Shown: one piece after another, positions 16,983 to 26,241 of the stretch
Layout of the letters: each line of letters begins with the position of its first letter
How positions within the stretch are numbered: the stretch's first letter is position 1
NCBI GenBank assembly: GCA_019637995.1
Contig: JAHBUQ010000002.1
Span: 248,001 to 312,000 of the forward strand
Source of the DNA: Ignavibacteriota bacterium
Lineage (GTDB): Bacteria; Bacteroidota; Ignavibacteria; Kapaibacteriales; UBA2268
Direction of reading: 5' to 3'
Length of the DNA stretch: 64,000 bases
Notes under the pieces: model-generated
The model's input: only the letters and a program-made list of their open reading frames with translations
Databases searched by the model: none
What the model was told of the DNA's origin: nothing
Program-made: the position numbers and the translations under genes

Positions 16983-18426
16983 TTTTTACCTCGTCAGCAA
17001 GTTGTTTCTTATTTATTAGTCTTTCCGCTACTCCAATGAATGCAATTGAAAGAGCCGTGACAAATATTCCATCCCGGTAAAAATACTGAGAACTTGTAGT
17101 ATTAACTATATACAGTGACAGTAGTACGGATAATGCAGCTATAAGAAGCGCCCTGTGGGTCGGGTCTTTTGAATACTTTAATAATTTTCCTGATTTAACT
17201 GTATAAAATCCGAGGAAAAATAAAAACAGCAATGTCATAGGAATCCCTGTCCTGTAAAGCAACCAATAGTATCCATTATGAATAATATGTGTATGACGTG
17301 CTCGGCTATTTATTGGAAAATGGAATGAGAATGTCTTTGTAAGTCCATTGCCTCCCAATGGATTTTGCCTGATGTGATATTCGACTTTTTCCCATTCTTT
17401 GAATCTCGCTATCAGCGAAGGGTCTTTCCTTCCTGCAGATGAAGACTCCAGCCTCGAAAACGCTACTTCGAGGGCTATATCAGCTTTATCACGCATAAAA
17501 AGAAAAGTGGCGAACAGCAGCACGACTGTTATCACACCCAAATATGTCAAAAAACGAACTTTCATTTTTGCTGGTAAAAGAAAAAACATAAGCAGAATTG
17601 CAAGTGCCAAAACAAGCCAAAATGTTCTTGAAAATGTCGAAACGAGAAACACCACATAAAGCGAAGTCATTGCAATTACAATAATTTCACGCACTCTGTT
17701 TCTCTGTGAAAATGCCAGAATGAATCCATAAATTGATGCAGCTGTGTATAGCGTTTGATTTATTGTTATCGAACTTTTCAGTTGATATGCATAAACAAGA
17801 TCAGTATTTACTTTGTTGTAATATTCTATAACTTGATAAATACCTGCAAATATGATAATCACACCTAAAAAAAACAAGAACGCATTGACATCGTTTTCAT
17901 TTTTGAGTGCATCTCTCACAGGAAAATATATAAGTAAAATACTGACTAAAAGATATTCCCGAACCCAATTCATTGGAGGTACATCATTGAAATATGCGAT
18001 AAAAAAATTAAAAAGCAATAATGTGTAAAATGTCAGAATAGCCCAATCGCCCCAGTTGAGAATGATTTTTTCTTTCAGAATCAGTCCCTTTCGTACAAAA
18101 TAAACAGCTATACTACCAATATAAAACATTCCCAGCATAACATCAAGTGCTCCGACACCTTCATCACCTGCGTGAAAAAATATCGCAGTCGAAGCAGCTA
18201 CTGCATACAGCCAAATCCTTGGACGCACAAGCAAAAGGTAAATAAGTGGCATAGCAATCAGGGCGGGAAGAACGTATAAATACAATTCAATATATATACT
18301 TAAACCGGTTATAGTACCGGCAATTATTACAATCAGTAATACTCCAATCTTGCCTATAGGTCTGTCTATGGCAAGGAGCTGATTAAAAGTTGCTATTTTA
18401 TTTTTATCATACATTCTTTGGGTCAA
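16972..18426 (-). CDS. O-antigen ligase/polymerase-like membrane protein
   Basis: A 484-residue integral membrane protein with about 11-12 membrane segments. The Wzy_C/O-antigen ligase signature lies in the large periplasmic loop before the last helices: STFSRTFWLVLALAILL, then NPLGGNG and THIIHNGYYWLLYRTGIP. It would polymerise surface glycan repeats or ligate glycan to lipid A or another acceptor. RodA/FtsW was considered because PBP2 follows, but the loop motifs are those of the O-antigen ligase family. It overlaps the Wzz-like gene by 20 bases and mrdA by 11. Confidence 0.85.
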   Translation of the reverse strand: MTQRMYDKNKIATFNQLLAIDRPIGKIGVLLIVIIAGTITGLSIYIELYLYVLPALIAMPLIYLLLVRPRIWLYAVAASTAIFFHAGDEGVGALDVMLGMFYIGSIAVYFVRKGLILKEKIILNWGDWAILTFYTLLLFNFFIAYFNDVPPMNWVREYLLVSILLIYFPVRDALKNENDVNAFLFFLGVIIIFAGIYQVIEYYNKVNTDLVYAYQLKSSITINQTLYTAASIYGFILAFSQRNRVREIIVIAMTSLYVVFLVSTFSRTFWLVLALAILLMFFLLPAKMKVRFLTYLGVITVVLLFATFLFMRDKADIALEVAFSRLESSSAGRKDPSLIARFKEWEKVEYHIRQNPLGGNGLTKTFSFHFPINSRARHTHIIHNGYYWLLYRTGIPMTLLFLFFLGFYTVKSGKLLKYSKDPTHRALLIAALSVLLSLYIVNTTSSQYFYRDGIFVTALSIAFIGVAERLINKKQLADEVKNGI

Positions 18427-19564
18427 CTTGGCTTATTCTGCTCTTAAGATTTCTTAAAGAATTTACAATAAGTATTATGAATATAGTAAGTGCAAAACCG
18501 CCGAAAGCAGAACCGGCAACAATTAGAGAACGCTTAGGTCTGTCCTTTCTATCTGAAGGTATTGCATAATCAAGCACCATCAGATTCTTCATTTTCTTGG
18601 TTTCGTCGAGCTTGTTTTTTTCAATCATTGGTAGCATAAATGCTTTAACTTTTGAATAAGTTTCAAGCTCAGTATATAATCTCATAAACTCAATACCTTC
18701 TCCTGCAGCCTCATCCAGCGAAAAATTTCCGGCAAAACCGGGCTTAGTTTTCACTTCTGCAATCTTGGATGACATTTTATCTTTGAGACCTTTTATTGAT
18801 TGAGTGACATAATCATCATCACCATAAAGTTTGGAATAATAATCAACGAACATTTCATATTTGATTTCTTCGCTTTTAAGTTCTGCAAGTGATTTACTAA
18901 GAGCCGCAGCTTGCTCTGTTGGATAAAACATCATCGTTCGGCGTGAAAATTTCTCTAAAGTATCACTTATAGCTCTGATTGTGGAATCAGTATCTGTCAT
19001 TCTGTCTTCCATATTTTTTTTGTTCATGGCAACTTCTTCGCGATAGAGCTTAACTGCTACATTGTTTGCGATTTCTATGTAGCGGTTTGCCATCTCAGCG
19101 GCGCGATTTTTATCAGTATCCCAAATTGAGACAGTGTAATTGCCTTCACGCTCGTAATTGATTTCCAGATTTTCTTCAAATTTTTCGCGAACAAGTGACA
19201 TTATAGTATCCGGAATATCGTAAATTTTCGGAAGATTAAATTCATGAATTATGGAATCCTTGACAGTTCGGCTTTCAAGAACGACAATAAAATCATAGCT
19301 GTCGCCGCCAGAACCACCAAGCTTGGTTAGACCGATGTCTTTGAGTGCTCCGGAAATTGAGCCAAGGGCATTGTCCATCATTGAGCCGGATTGAGGTGGA
19401 ACGACATTAGTTGTTGCTTTGTATTCATTTTCCAAAAACAAAACTGATACAATTGCTGCAATTAGAGCAATTACAAATGTTACTGAAAATATCAGAATTT
19501 TATGCCGCCAAAGCATTGCATATACTAATATCGAATTGAATTCTTCTTCTTTTTTGATTTCCAT
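18407..19564 (-). CDS. Wzz-type polysaccharide chain-length determinant
   Basis: A 385-residue inner membrane protein with the two-helix Wzz topology: helix 1 at about residues 23-45 (ILIFSVTFVIALIAAIVSVL) and helix 2 at about 345-370 (LIVAGSAFGGFALTIFIILI), with a coiled-coil periplasmic region between. The proline-rich DRKDRPKRS just before helix 2 is the family hallmark. No C-terminal tyrosine-kinase domain. It heads an operon with the polymerase and PBP2 genes. Confidence 0.88.
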   Translation of the reverse strand: MEIKKEEEFNSILVYAMLWRHKILIFSVTFVIALIAAIVSVLFLENEYKATTNVVPPQSGSMMDNALGSISGALKDIGLTKLGGSGGDSYDFIVVLESRTVKDSIIHEFNLPKIYDIPDTIMSLVREKFEENLEINYEREGNYTVSIWDTDKNRAAEMANRYIEIANNVAVKLYREEVAMNKKNMEDRMTDTDSTIRAISDTLEKFSRRTMMFYPTEQAAALSKSLAELKSEEIKYEMFVDYYSKLYGDDDYVTQSIKGLKDKMSSKIAEVKTKPGFAGNFSLDEAAGEGIEFMRLYTELETYSKVKAFMLPMIEKNKLDETKKMKNLMVLDYAIPSDRKDRPKRSLIVAGSAFGGFALTIFIILIVNSLRNLKSRISQVDPKNV

Positions 19565-19867
19565 ATCGGATAAATTTTAAATTTGCGAAAATTCATAAGT
19601 ACAAAAATACTTAAAAAATTATAATTAGTTTGTGAGTAATTATTTAAAATCAAATTTTCTTGTTTTAGAGATATTTTGAAAATGTTTTGACAGTAAAGTA
19701 AATGACGTCATTAAATGTCTGATATTTTTATTACTTATAATTGAATAATCAAACAATTTCAAATTACAAGAATTTATCATTTTTTGATAGTTTGAAAATA
19801 AAATAATGATAATATCAAAAAAATGACTATTTTGCTTATCTGAAAATGTAAAATCCGGAAAAATTTT
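19565..19867. promoter_or_regulatory. divergent intergenic region with long inverted repeat
   Basis: 303 AT-rich bases between the divergent wzz-like and addB-like genes, so it must hold both promoters. CATTTTTTGATA at 19778-19789 is mirrored by TATCAAAAAAATG at 19813-19825 (one extra A), spaced 23 bases. This could be an operator or a hairpin in the addB-like leader. An 81-codon frame on the minus strand (19640-19885) has no coding character. No clear promoter box was assigned. Confidence 0.45.
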
Positions 19868-22800
19868 ATGGCACTGATAATTCATAATAAGGCTTTTAAA
19901 GGCAAAAAACTTCCCATGTCAGCTGAAGAGTTGATTAATGATGCTGTAAATAATCAAAAAACTGATGATTTCATATTAATTTTGCCAACCGGAAGGCTTA
20001 ATCGTTTCTTAAAATATGAGATTATTGAAAAGTATTTTCGTATAAACAATCAACCCAGTGGAAAAATCAATATCTATAATCTTGAAAAATTTTCCGGTTT
20101 GTGCTTTCAGGCGGTCTCAAAAACAAACCGTTTTACAAAAATTTCTGAATCATACAGATTAGCTCTCACAGAAGAAGCCATTGACAACTGCCGACTTGAA
20201 TTTTACAAATCCCGCAGCCGTAAGCTAAATCATCACGTAATTGAGCGACTTGCAAACATTGTTTACGGACTTCGCGAAGATGGTATTAACAGCAAATCAA
20301 TGTTTGATGACCTGAGTAAGCTCGAAACAGACGAGACAGGTATTAAAGACTTCAAAAAGTTCAAAGACATAGCTCATATATTAGTAGAATATGAAAACCT
20401 GCTATCAGATAAGTACATTGATGCACCATATATAATCAAATATTTGCTTAGAAATGCAGATGAATATTTTATAAAAAATCCTAATATTGACAAATCTTAC
20501 TTTGACGACCTAATAAATGCTGACGGTAATATTAAGCAAATTTTAGTTTATGGTTTCAGCGAGTTCAAGATGCCTGAAGTTGAATTTCTTTCAAAATTTG
20601 CAACAAGCGAAATTCCTGTATCTGTTCATCTTGATTTTTCTGAAATCAACGGACCGCTTTTTGGAAATCTTGCTGAAATGAAAAGCACTTTATTAACTGC
20701 GGGTTACAACTTTTTCTATACAGATGATGAGATCATAAATCAGCATATAAACCCTGAAACAGAGCTTAATTCTGAGCCTAAATATTTTCTCAAAAGATGG
20801 CTTTTTAATGTAGAAAAAGATATAAAATACAGAGGTCTAAGCGATTATCTGAACATTTTCGAATTTGATACTCAGGAAGATGAAGTCAAATATATTACTA
20901 AGTTAATCAAATATCTGATTTTAGAGCACAAATACAAAGCATCTGATATTGCCGTTGTAAGCCGCAATACAGACATTTACAGTACTCTTTTGCGGTCTTA
21001 TTTCAGCATAGAAGGAGTGCCGGCAGATTTCTCGGACAGATATGACCTTGCACAATCTCCGTTAGTTATTTCAGTTGTATCTATTCTTGATACTATCGCC
21101 GGCGGTTTCAAATATATTGACGTTTTCAAGACTCTGGACAGCAGTTTCCTTGAAATTAAGAATGAGAATGGAAGCAGTATTGACAAATCAAATTTAATTA
21201 AAATCGCTGCGGAATTAAGACTTTCAAAAAGCAATTACTCGCTTAACGCTGAGTTTTGGATTAAGAGAATTTCATCAATGATTGAATTTTTAAAACCGAA
21301 ATTGCAGTCCGGTGAACATGAAATTTATGAAATGGATAGAAACATAATTGCCGAAAAAATTGAATCTTATGAAAAAGCTCTTACTGATTTCAAATTATTC
21401 AGCGGAATGCTGCCTAAAATTAAGAATTTATATTCGCCCGATGAATTTAAATTGTTAATCGAAAAAGATATTATCGCAAGATTTAACTTTATTGAAAAAA
21501 TTAATGGATTATATCATGATGTAAATAATAAATACAGCGATAATCGTGGCTATGATTATGATATTGCAATAGAGCGTATCGAAAGATTCTCCAAAGCTTT
21601 AGGCGTACTTTTACAAATCGTAAATGAATTTTGCTCAATTTTGAAGGACAGAAAATCCAAAACTTATCCTTTGAGTGAATTGCTAAGTAAATTAAAAACT
21701 GCAATTTCCGGAGCCAAATATCAAACACGTGAAAGACAAAATTACGGAGTTAGTGTTACGGCAGTTGAACAAATAAGACACATACCTTACAAGGTTACTA
21801 TTCTTTGCGGACTTAACGACGGAGTTTTTCCGCTTCCCTATAAACCGGAACAATTTCTTGGAAAAGAGCTTAAAGATAGTGAGCAAAGGCACTTACAGTC
21901 TGAACAGATACAATTTTATCAGTTTCTTATTAATGGGGCAGAGTATTTCGGAAGCAAAGAAAAAAAAGTATATTTAACTTATTGCAACAAAATATCCGGA
22001 TTTGAATCAGCAAGGTCGTCTTTTATTGACTCACTGATAAAAGTTACAGGACTTGAGAAAGATAGAAATATTTTTCAAATAAGTCCTGAGAATCTTTCAA
22101 GATACATCAATTTGCATCCTTGGCTAAAATCAATCTCCAATCGCTTTGAAGCATCGTCAATGATTAGTAGAATTATTATGGAAGCAAGATTAAATCATGT
22201 CAGGTTGGATATGTCTCGATACTCCGATTTTGCAAATATTTCAGGTTTAATTGACTATTTTGAGAAAGTAGTAACCAAACAAAACCTCACGGCTGACAAT
22301 AGCTTCTATACATTGAACGAAGCTTCCAAAGAATATTTAGAAAAATCAATTGACAGGGTTTATTCGACAACAGATTTTGATACATTTGCCGGCTGCAGTT
22401 ATAAATATTTTGCAAATAAAATATTGCGTCTGAAATCTCAGGAAGATGATGACAATATTTTTAGTTCAATGGATTATGGGAATATTCTACATTCCATTTT
22501 GTACAAGTTCTATTTAAAGCTTCAATCCATTTCGTCAGAAAACTGGATTAGACCCGAAACAAACCCAAATTACAATTTACCCGAATTGAAACCTGTGAAT
22601 ATAACGAAACATATTCCAAATGACTTGCTGATGCTCCTCAACGAAATTATCGAAAAAGAATTCGATGACATCAGACTTGATCATCCTTATATTCAATCAA
22701 TTAAACGTGAAATATTAGGTACCGATAAAGTTAAAGGATGGGCGGAGATTTTCATAGAGTCTGAATATAAGCGATTAGAGCAGTTTTTGTCTTACCCTGT

Positions 22801-23404
22801 ACTTTTTGAGCTTGAATTTGGTATGGGTTCGGGTATTCCACAAATTGAACTTCCAAACTCCATCAGGCTTCGAGGCAAAATTGACAGAATTGAGCTTGCC
22901 GGAGATTCAGGCTATAATCCTGAATCACAGGAAACGAAATTTACTACTGTTGATTATAAAAGCACGGATAATGGTAATTTTACTAATCAAAAAATCCAAT
23001 CAGGCAGAAGCTTTCAGATGCCATTATACTCAGTGGCAATAAACAAAATACTCACAAACTATTTTGGTATTAATACCAAAATGAAAGGTGCTGCTTATTA
23101 TATCCTGCGTCCTAAAGTAGAAAAAGGGAAATACAAAAATACCAGGTTAGTACTAATGACAAACAATGAACTTGCAGGTACTGAATTTTTTAAAACCAAT
23201 CTTAAAGCTGACATCAATCCACAGGAAATGCTGGATGAATCAATACGTGCGGCAGAAGATATAATTATCAAAATCACTAACTCTGAATTTGAAGCATTGC
23301 CGGCTGATAACCAGGTTTGTCAATATTGCGACTTTCAGACTGTATGCAAGATTCGGGAGAGGAGTATAATTGATAGCAGTCATGAAGAAATTTCAGAAGA
23401 ATAA
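19868..23404 (+). CDS. AddB/RexB-like PD-(D/E)XK nuclease with Fe-S cysteines
   Basis: An 1178-residue protein resembling the inactivated-helicase/nuclease subunit of AddAB-type double-strand-break repair. The N-terminal P-loop position is degenerate (ILPTGRLNRFL). The middle has UvrD-like motif remnants such as VTAVEQIRHIPYKVTILCGL. The C-terminal nuclease domain shows DFDTFAGCSYKYFANK, GNILHSILYKFY, LRGKIDRIEL and TVDYKSTD (the D...D.K core). Cys1151, Cys1154 and Cys1160, with the earlier Cys in FAGCSYKYF, form the four-cysteine iron-sulfur staple known in AddB. No AddA gene is in the window. Confidence 0.82.
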   Translation: MALIIHNKAFKGKKLPMSAEELINDAVNNQKTDDFILILPTGRLNRFLKYEIIEKYFRINNQPSGKINIYNLEKFSGLCFQAVSKTNRFTKISESYRLALTEEAIDNCRLEFYKSRSRKLNHHVIERLANIVYGLREDGINSKSMFDDLSKLETDETGIKDFKKFKDIAHILVEYENLLSDKYIDAPYIIKYLLRNADEYFIKNPNIDKSYFDDLINADGNIKQILVYGFSEFKMPEVEFLSKFATSEIPVSVHLDFSEINGPLFGNLAEMKSTLLTAGYNFFYTDDEIINQHINPETELNSEPKYFLKRWLFNVEKDIKYRGLSDYLNIFEFDTQEDEVKYITKLIKYLILEHKYKASDIAVVSRNTDIYSTLLRSYFSIEGVPADFSDRYDLAQSPLVISVVSILDTIAGGFKYIDVFKTLDSSFLEIKNENGSSIDKSNLIKIAAELRLSKSNYSLNAEFWIKRISSMIEFLKPKLQSGEHEIYEMDRNIIAEKIESYEKALTDFKLFSGMLPKIKNLYSPDEFKLLIEKDIIARFNFIEKINGLYHDVNNKYSDNRGYDYDIAIERIERFSKALGVLLQIVNEFCSILKDRKSKTYPLSELLSKLKTAISGAKYQTRERQNYGVSVTAVEQIRHIPYKVTILCGLNDGVFPLPYKPEQFLGKELKDSEQRHLQSEQIQFYQFLINGAEYFGSKEKKVYLTYCNKISGFESARSSFIDSLIKVTGLEKDRNIFQISPENLSRYINLHPWLKSISNRFEASSMISRIIMEARLNHVRLDMSRYSDFANISGLIDYFEKVVTKQNLTADNSFYTLNEASKEYLEKSIDRVYSTTDFDTFAGCSYKYFANKILRLKSQEDDDNIFSSMDYGNILHSILYKFYLKLQSISSENWIRPETNPNYNLPELKPVNITKHIPNDLLMLLNEIIEKEFDDIRLDHPYIQSIKREILGTDKVKGWAEIFIESEYKRLEQFLSYPVLFELEFGMGSGIPQIELPNSIRLRGKIDRIELAGDSGYNPESQETKFTTVDYKSTDNGNFTNQKIQSGRSFQMPLYSVAINKILTNYFGINTKMKGAAYYILRPKVEKGKYKNTRLVLMTNNELAGTEFFKTNLKADINPQEMLDESIRAAEDIIIKITNSEFEALPADNQVCQYCDFQTVCKIRERSIIDSSHEEISEE

Positions 23405-23533
23405 TTTTTATTTGTCTTTTCAACTAAGAATTTCGAGTTTCATAACACACTTAATATATTGAAACACATAATATTTTGTAAGAAATCCTTATTTTTGTAA
23501 TTATTGTTTATGGATTGATTAGAATTTTACAAT

Positions 23534-23947
23534 ATGCCGCTAAGAGTAACAGACGATATAATCATAAATGAATCTGATATCGAGTTTGAATATTCCCGCT
23601 CCTCAGGACCGGGAGGTCAGAATGTCAATAAAGTCGAAAGTGCTGTTACATTGCGATTTAATCTTACAGATAGTTCTCTACCGGATTATATAAAACAAAG
23701 GATATTGCTTTCCGGAGACAAACGAGTTAATAGCGCAGGTGAGCTGATAATAAATTCACGCGAATCAAGAAGTCAGCTAACAAATAAACAAACGGCAATC
23801 ACAAAACTGATTGATTATTTGAAATCTGCTTCAGTCGAGCCAAAAAAAAGAAAGCGAACCAGACCAAGTGCTGCAACAAAAGAAAGAAGACTTGAACACA
23901 AAAAGAGGCGTTCGGAAATCAAGCAAATGCGAGGGCGAATAATATAA
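23534..23947 (+). CDS. arfB: ArfB-type peptidyl-tRNA hydrolase (ribosome rescue)
   Basis: Releases nascent chains from ribosomes stalled without a stop codon. The 137-residue protein has the catalytic GGQ in SGPGGQNVNKVESAV (about residues 28-42) and a long basic C-terminal tail (KKRKRTRPSAATKERRLEHK), which in ArfB inserts into the mRNA channel. It lacks the codon-recognition domains of RF1/RF2, so it is not a fragment of a release factor. It stands alone, 130 bp after the addB-like gene. Confidence 0.92.
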   Translation: MPLRVTDDIIINESDIEFEYSRSSGPGGQNVNKVESAVTLRFNLTDSSLPDYIKQRILLSGDKRVNSAGELIINSRESRSQLTNKQTAITKLIDYLKSASVEPKKRKRTRPSAATKERRLEHKKRRSEIKQMRGRII

Positions 23948-23972
23948 TTTTTTTTCTTAAATACCGGGAAAT

Positions 23973-24329
23973 TTATTTAACAACTTTATGAGCTGTATCT
24001 CCGGGCAAATCCTGAACTGATTTGCCCGAAATTGACGTAGAAACAATTGAAATCCTGTAACCGGCTTTTTTGATTTTTTCAATCAAGTCATTTTTTGAAA
24101 TTTGCGAAGCGTCATAGATTAATGTCAGTAATTGGTTTGATTCATTAAAATATGAATCAATGACTCCTTTTTCCATATTCAGGTTATCAGCGACTTTGAC
24201 AAAACTATTGGAACTTGTCATATTTGCTTTAACAAACATAGTTTCAGGTGTACTGGAATATGAACTATATGCAGTAAAAAGCATCATAGCAATAAAAGCA
24301 GTCAACGAAATCTTGAATTGGGATTTCAT
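23973..24329 (-). CDS. secreted HMA-like small protein lacking metal cysteines
   Basis: 118 residues with an N-terminal signal peptide (MKSQFKISLTAFIAMMLFTA). The remainder has the beta-alpha-beta pattern of a heavy-metal-associated fold (MFVKANMTSSNSFVKVADNL ... VIDSYFNESNQLLTLIYDAS ... DLIEKIKKAGY), but the CxxC metal loop is replaced by TSSNS. It may be a degenerate metallochaperone or a protein-interaction domain. Single gene convergent with arfB. Confidence 0.6.
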   Translation of the reverse strand: MKSQFKISLTAFIAMMLFTAYSSYSSTPETMFVKANMTSSNSFVKVADNLNMEKGVIDSYFNESNQLLTLIYDASQISKNDLIEKIKKAGYRISIVSTSISGKSVQDLPGDTAHKVVK

Positions 24330-24482
24330 CTTATTATCTCCGATAAATATTAATTAAACCTTTCATTATGTCATACGCTAATTATTATTTATAGTTTCAA
24401 AAAATATTAATTTGTTATAAAAATGCATATCTTACGTCAAAAGGATATATAAGTAAAAATAGTTTATAATGTTATTTTAAAT

Positions 24483-25643
24483 ATGAAAATTCAAAACGTT
24501 TTATTAATTTTAGTCGCATTTTTAGTTTCAATTTCATTCGAGTCAAATGCTCAATGGGTTATTATGCGTCACGATGCTGACAGCCTTGTTCGCGAAGGTA
24601 CAAATCATATTTACAATGTTGAATTTGACAAAGCCGAGATTTGCTTCAAGAAAATCATTAATATCTATCCGGAACATCCGGCAGGATATTTCTTAGATGC
24701 AATGGTTTACTGGTGGAAGATTACTCTTCACCGCGAAACAAAAAAATTTGACCAACCATTTGAAGACAGAATTCAGAAGGTTATTAATATTTGCGACAAG
24801 ATATTGGATACGAATGAATTTGACCTTACAGCCTTATTCTTCAAGGCTGGAGCTATGGGTTATCGTGGCAGACATTTTGCTCAAAGGGAAAGCTGGGTAA
24901 AATCCGCTTCAGACGGTGCTGCTGCATATAATCTTATGGTCAGATGCCAGAAACTTGCACCTGCAAATCATGATATAATGCTTGGTACCGGAATTTATAA
25001 TTATTTTGCAATTGCTATACCTGAAAAATTTCCAATGGTTAAACCACTCATGACCTTTTTCCCAAGAGGGGATAAACAGTTGGGAATTTATCAACTCAGA
25101 GCCGCTTCCAGAAAAGCAAGATACGCTGCTGTCGAAGCAAGAGTAGTGTTGCTCCAGATTTATAATACATTTGAAAAAGAATATGATTTAGCTGGCTCAA
25201 TTGCAAAAGAACTTTTTGAAACTTATAACAATAATCCATATTTTCACAGATATTATTCCCGAATACTCGTTAGAAAAGGCAGTCAGGAGGAATATGAAGC
25301 CGAATGGAGAAAAGTTCTGATTCGCTGTATGGACAAGTATGTTGGTTATGATAATTTCACAGCCCGTGAAGCGATGTATTATATCGGGCTTTCACTAATG
25401 AGAAAAGGTGATCGGGAATCTGCATTGCGGTATTTCCTAAAAGCAAATGAGGGGAAAATAATTGATACAGAAGATTCAGGTTTTACTGTTAATGTAAATA
25501 TTTATTTAGGCAATCTCTATGATTTAAAAGGGATGAGGGAGGAAGCAAAAAAATACTACAATGCCGTCCTCAATATGAAGAATTTTGATAATTCACATAC
25601 TAAAGCTAATGTTTATTTACAAAAGCCTTATGGTAGCAGATAA
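24483..25643 (+). CDS. secreted TPR-like protein
   Basis: 386 residues: a signal peptide (MKIQNVLLILVAFLVSISFESNAQ) and then helical repeats. Residues about 35-75 (NHIYNVEFDKAEICFKKIIN) and the end, ALRYFLKANEG through GMREEAKKYYNAVLN, are clear tetratricopeptide-like units. The middle contains ILTWWK-like aromatic helices and GIYNYFAIAIPEKFP. Similar periplasmic TPR proteins are widespread in Bacteroidota/Chlorobi; role unknown. It may be transcribed with the His-rich genes downstream (54-bp gap). Confidence 0.75.
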   Translation: MKIQNVLLILVAFLVSISFESNAQWVIMRHDADSLVREGTNHIYNVEFDKAEICFKKIINIYPEHPAGYFLDAMVYWWKITLHRETKKFDQPFEDRIQKVINICDKILDTNEFDLTALFFKAGAMGYRGRHFAQRESWVKSASDGAAAYNLMVRCQKLAPANHDIMLGTGIYNYFAIAIPEKFPMVKPLMTFFPRGDKQLGIYQLRAASRKARYAAVEARVVLLQIYNTFEKEYDLAGSIAKELFETYNNNPYFHRYYSRILVRKGSQEEYEAEWRKVLIRCMDKYVGYDNFTAREAMYYIGLSLMRKGDRESALRYFLKANEGKIIDTEDSGFTVNVNIYLGNLYDLKGMREEAKKYYNAVLNMKNFDNSHTKANVYLQKPYGSR

Positions 25644-25696
25644 TTATTTTATTGATATAAAAAATAATTTCTTAGAGTTATTGTCATAAGACAATA

Positions 25697-26083
25697 ATGC
25701 CAGTCAAATTTTCAAATATTGCAAATATTTTATCAGCAAGGATAATTCCGGTTATACTTGCTGTTAGTTTTGTGTTTGTTAATTATGCAGGATATTTTCA
25801 TCATCACAATCAGGATGAATCACATTTTTGTGGTTGCTCAGGTTGCGCATCTGAATTTTTATCAAACAATGATATTACTTTTCGTGATTTAGAGGGCAAA
25901 AAGCTCAATTATGATGAATGTAATCTTTGTAAAGTTTTAAAAAATTACGATAGAAATTTTCTATTAGAATGTAGTTTAACTCCAAATTTTGAAAATTTAA
26001 TTATTGATAATATTTTTTACTCAATAATTAATGTCAATCATTCCAAACATACTCTCAGAAATAAATCCCCGCCTTTTTGTTGA
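25697..26083 (+). CDS. small His/Cys-rich, probably metal-linked envelope protein
   Basis: 128 residues. A hydrophobic N-terminal segment (about 14-32) is followed at once by YFHHHNQDESHFCGCSGC (about 34-51), and later by CNLCKVL, giving two CxxC or CxC-type pairs and four histidines. This layout recalls DUF2946-like proteins that precede metal-related TonB receptors. It is the first gene of a four-gene plus-strand cluster ending in the ZnuD-like receptor, which supports a role in metal sensing or handling. Confidence 0.6.
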   Translation: MPVKFSNIANILSARIIPVILAVSFVFVNYAGYFHHHNQDESHFCGCSGCASEFLSNNDITFRDLEGKKLNYDECNLCKVLKNYDRNFLLECSLTPNFENLIIDNIFYSIINVNHSKHTLRNKSPPFC

Positions 26084-26141
26084 AAATATTTGATCTCTTA
26101 TAGTTAAGTAAAAAAAAGTTCTGTCACATTCGGTGTAGAAG

Positions 26142-26208
26142 AAATGTCTATTTTAGTCTTCGACTTCGCTCAGACTGACAAATTTGTATTACTGCGCATT
26201 AGACATTT
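26142..26208. repeat. REP-like nested inverted repeat
   Basis: Between the His/Cys-rich gene and the lipoprotein gene: AAATGTCTA at 26142-26150 pairs with TAGACATTT at 26200-26208, and inside it AGTCT (26155-26159) pairs with AGACT (26172-26176) around TCGACTTCGCTC. The core GTCTTCGACTTCGCTCAGAC is of the kind found as dispersed palindromes in Bacteroidota genomes. Unrelated in sequence to the RAYT-linked REP. Confidence 0.45.
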
Positions 26209-26241
26209 AATTTTTATCAACAAAATTTAGGATTTAGAAAA

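Noticed and set aside
16972..18426. RodA/FtsW partner of PBP2
   Set aside because: The large loop and motifs (NPLGGNG, HNGYYWLLYRTGIP) are those of O-antigen ligases; RodA signatures are missing.
19640..19885. 81-codon minus-strand frame between wzz and the addB-like gene
   Set aside because: AT-driven composition (Phe, Ile, Asn, Lys), overlaps the addB-like start and has no recognisable domain.
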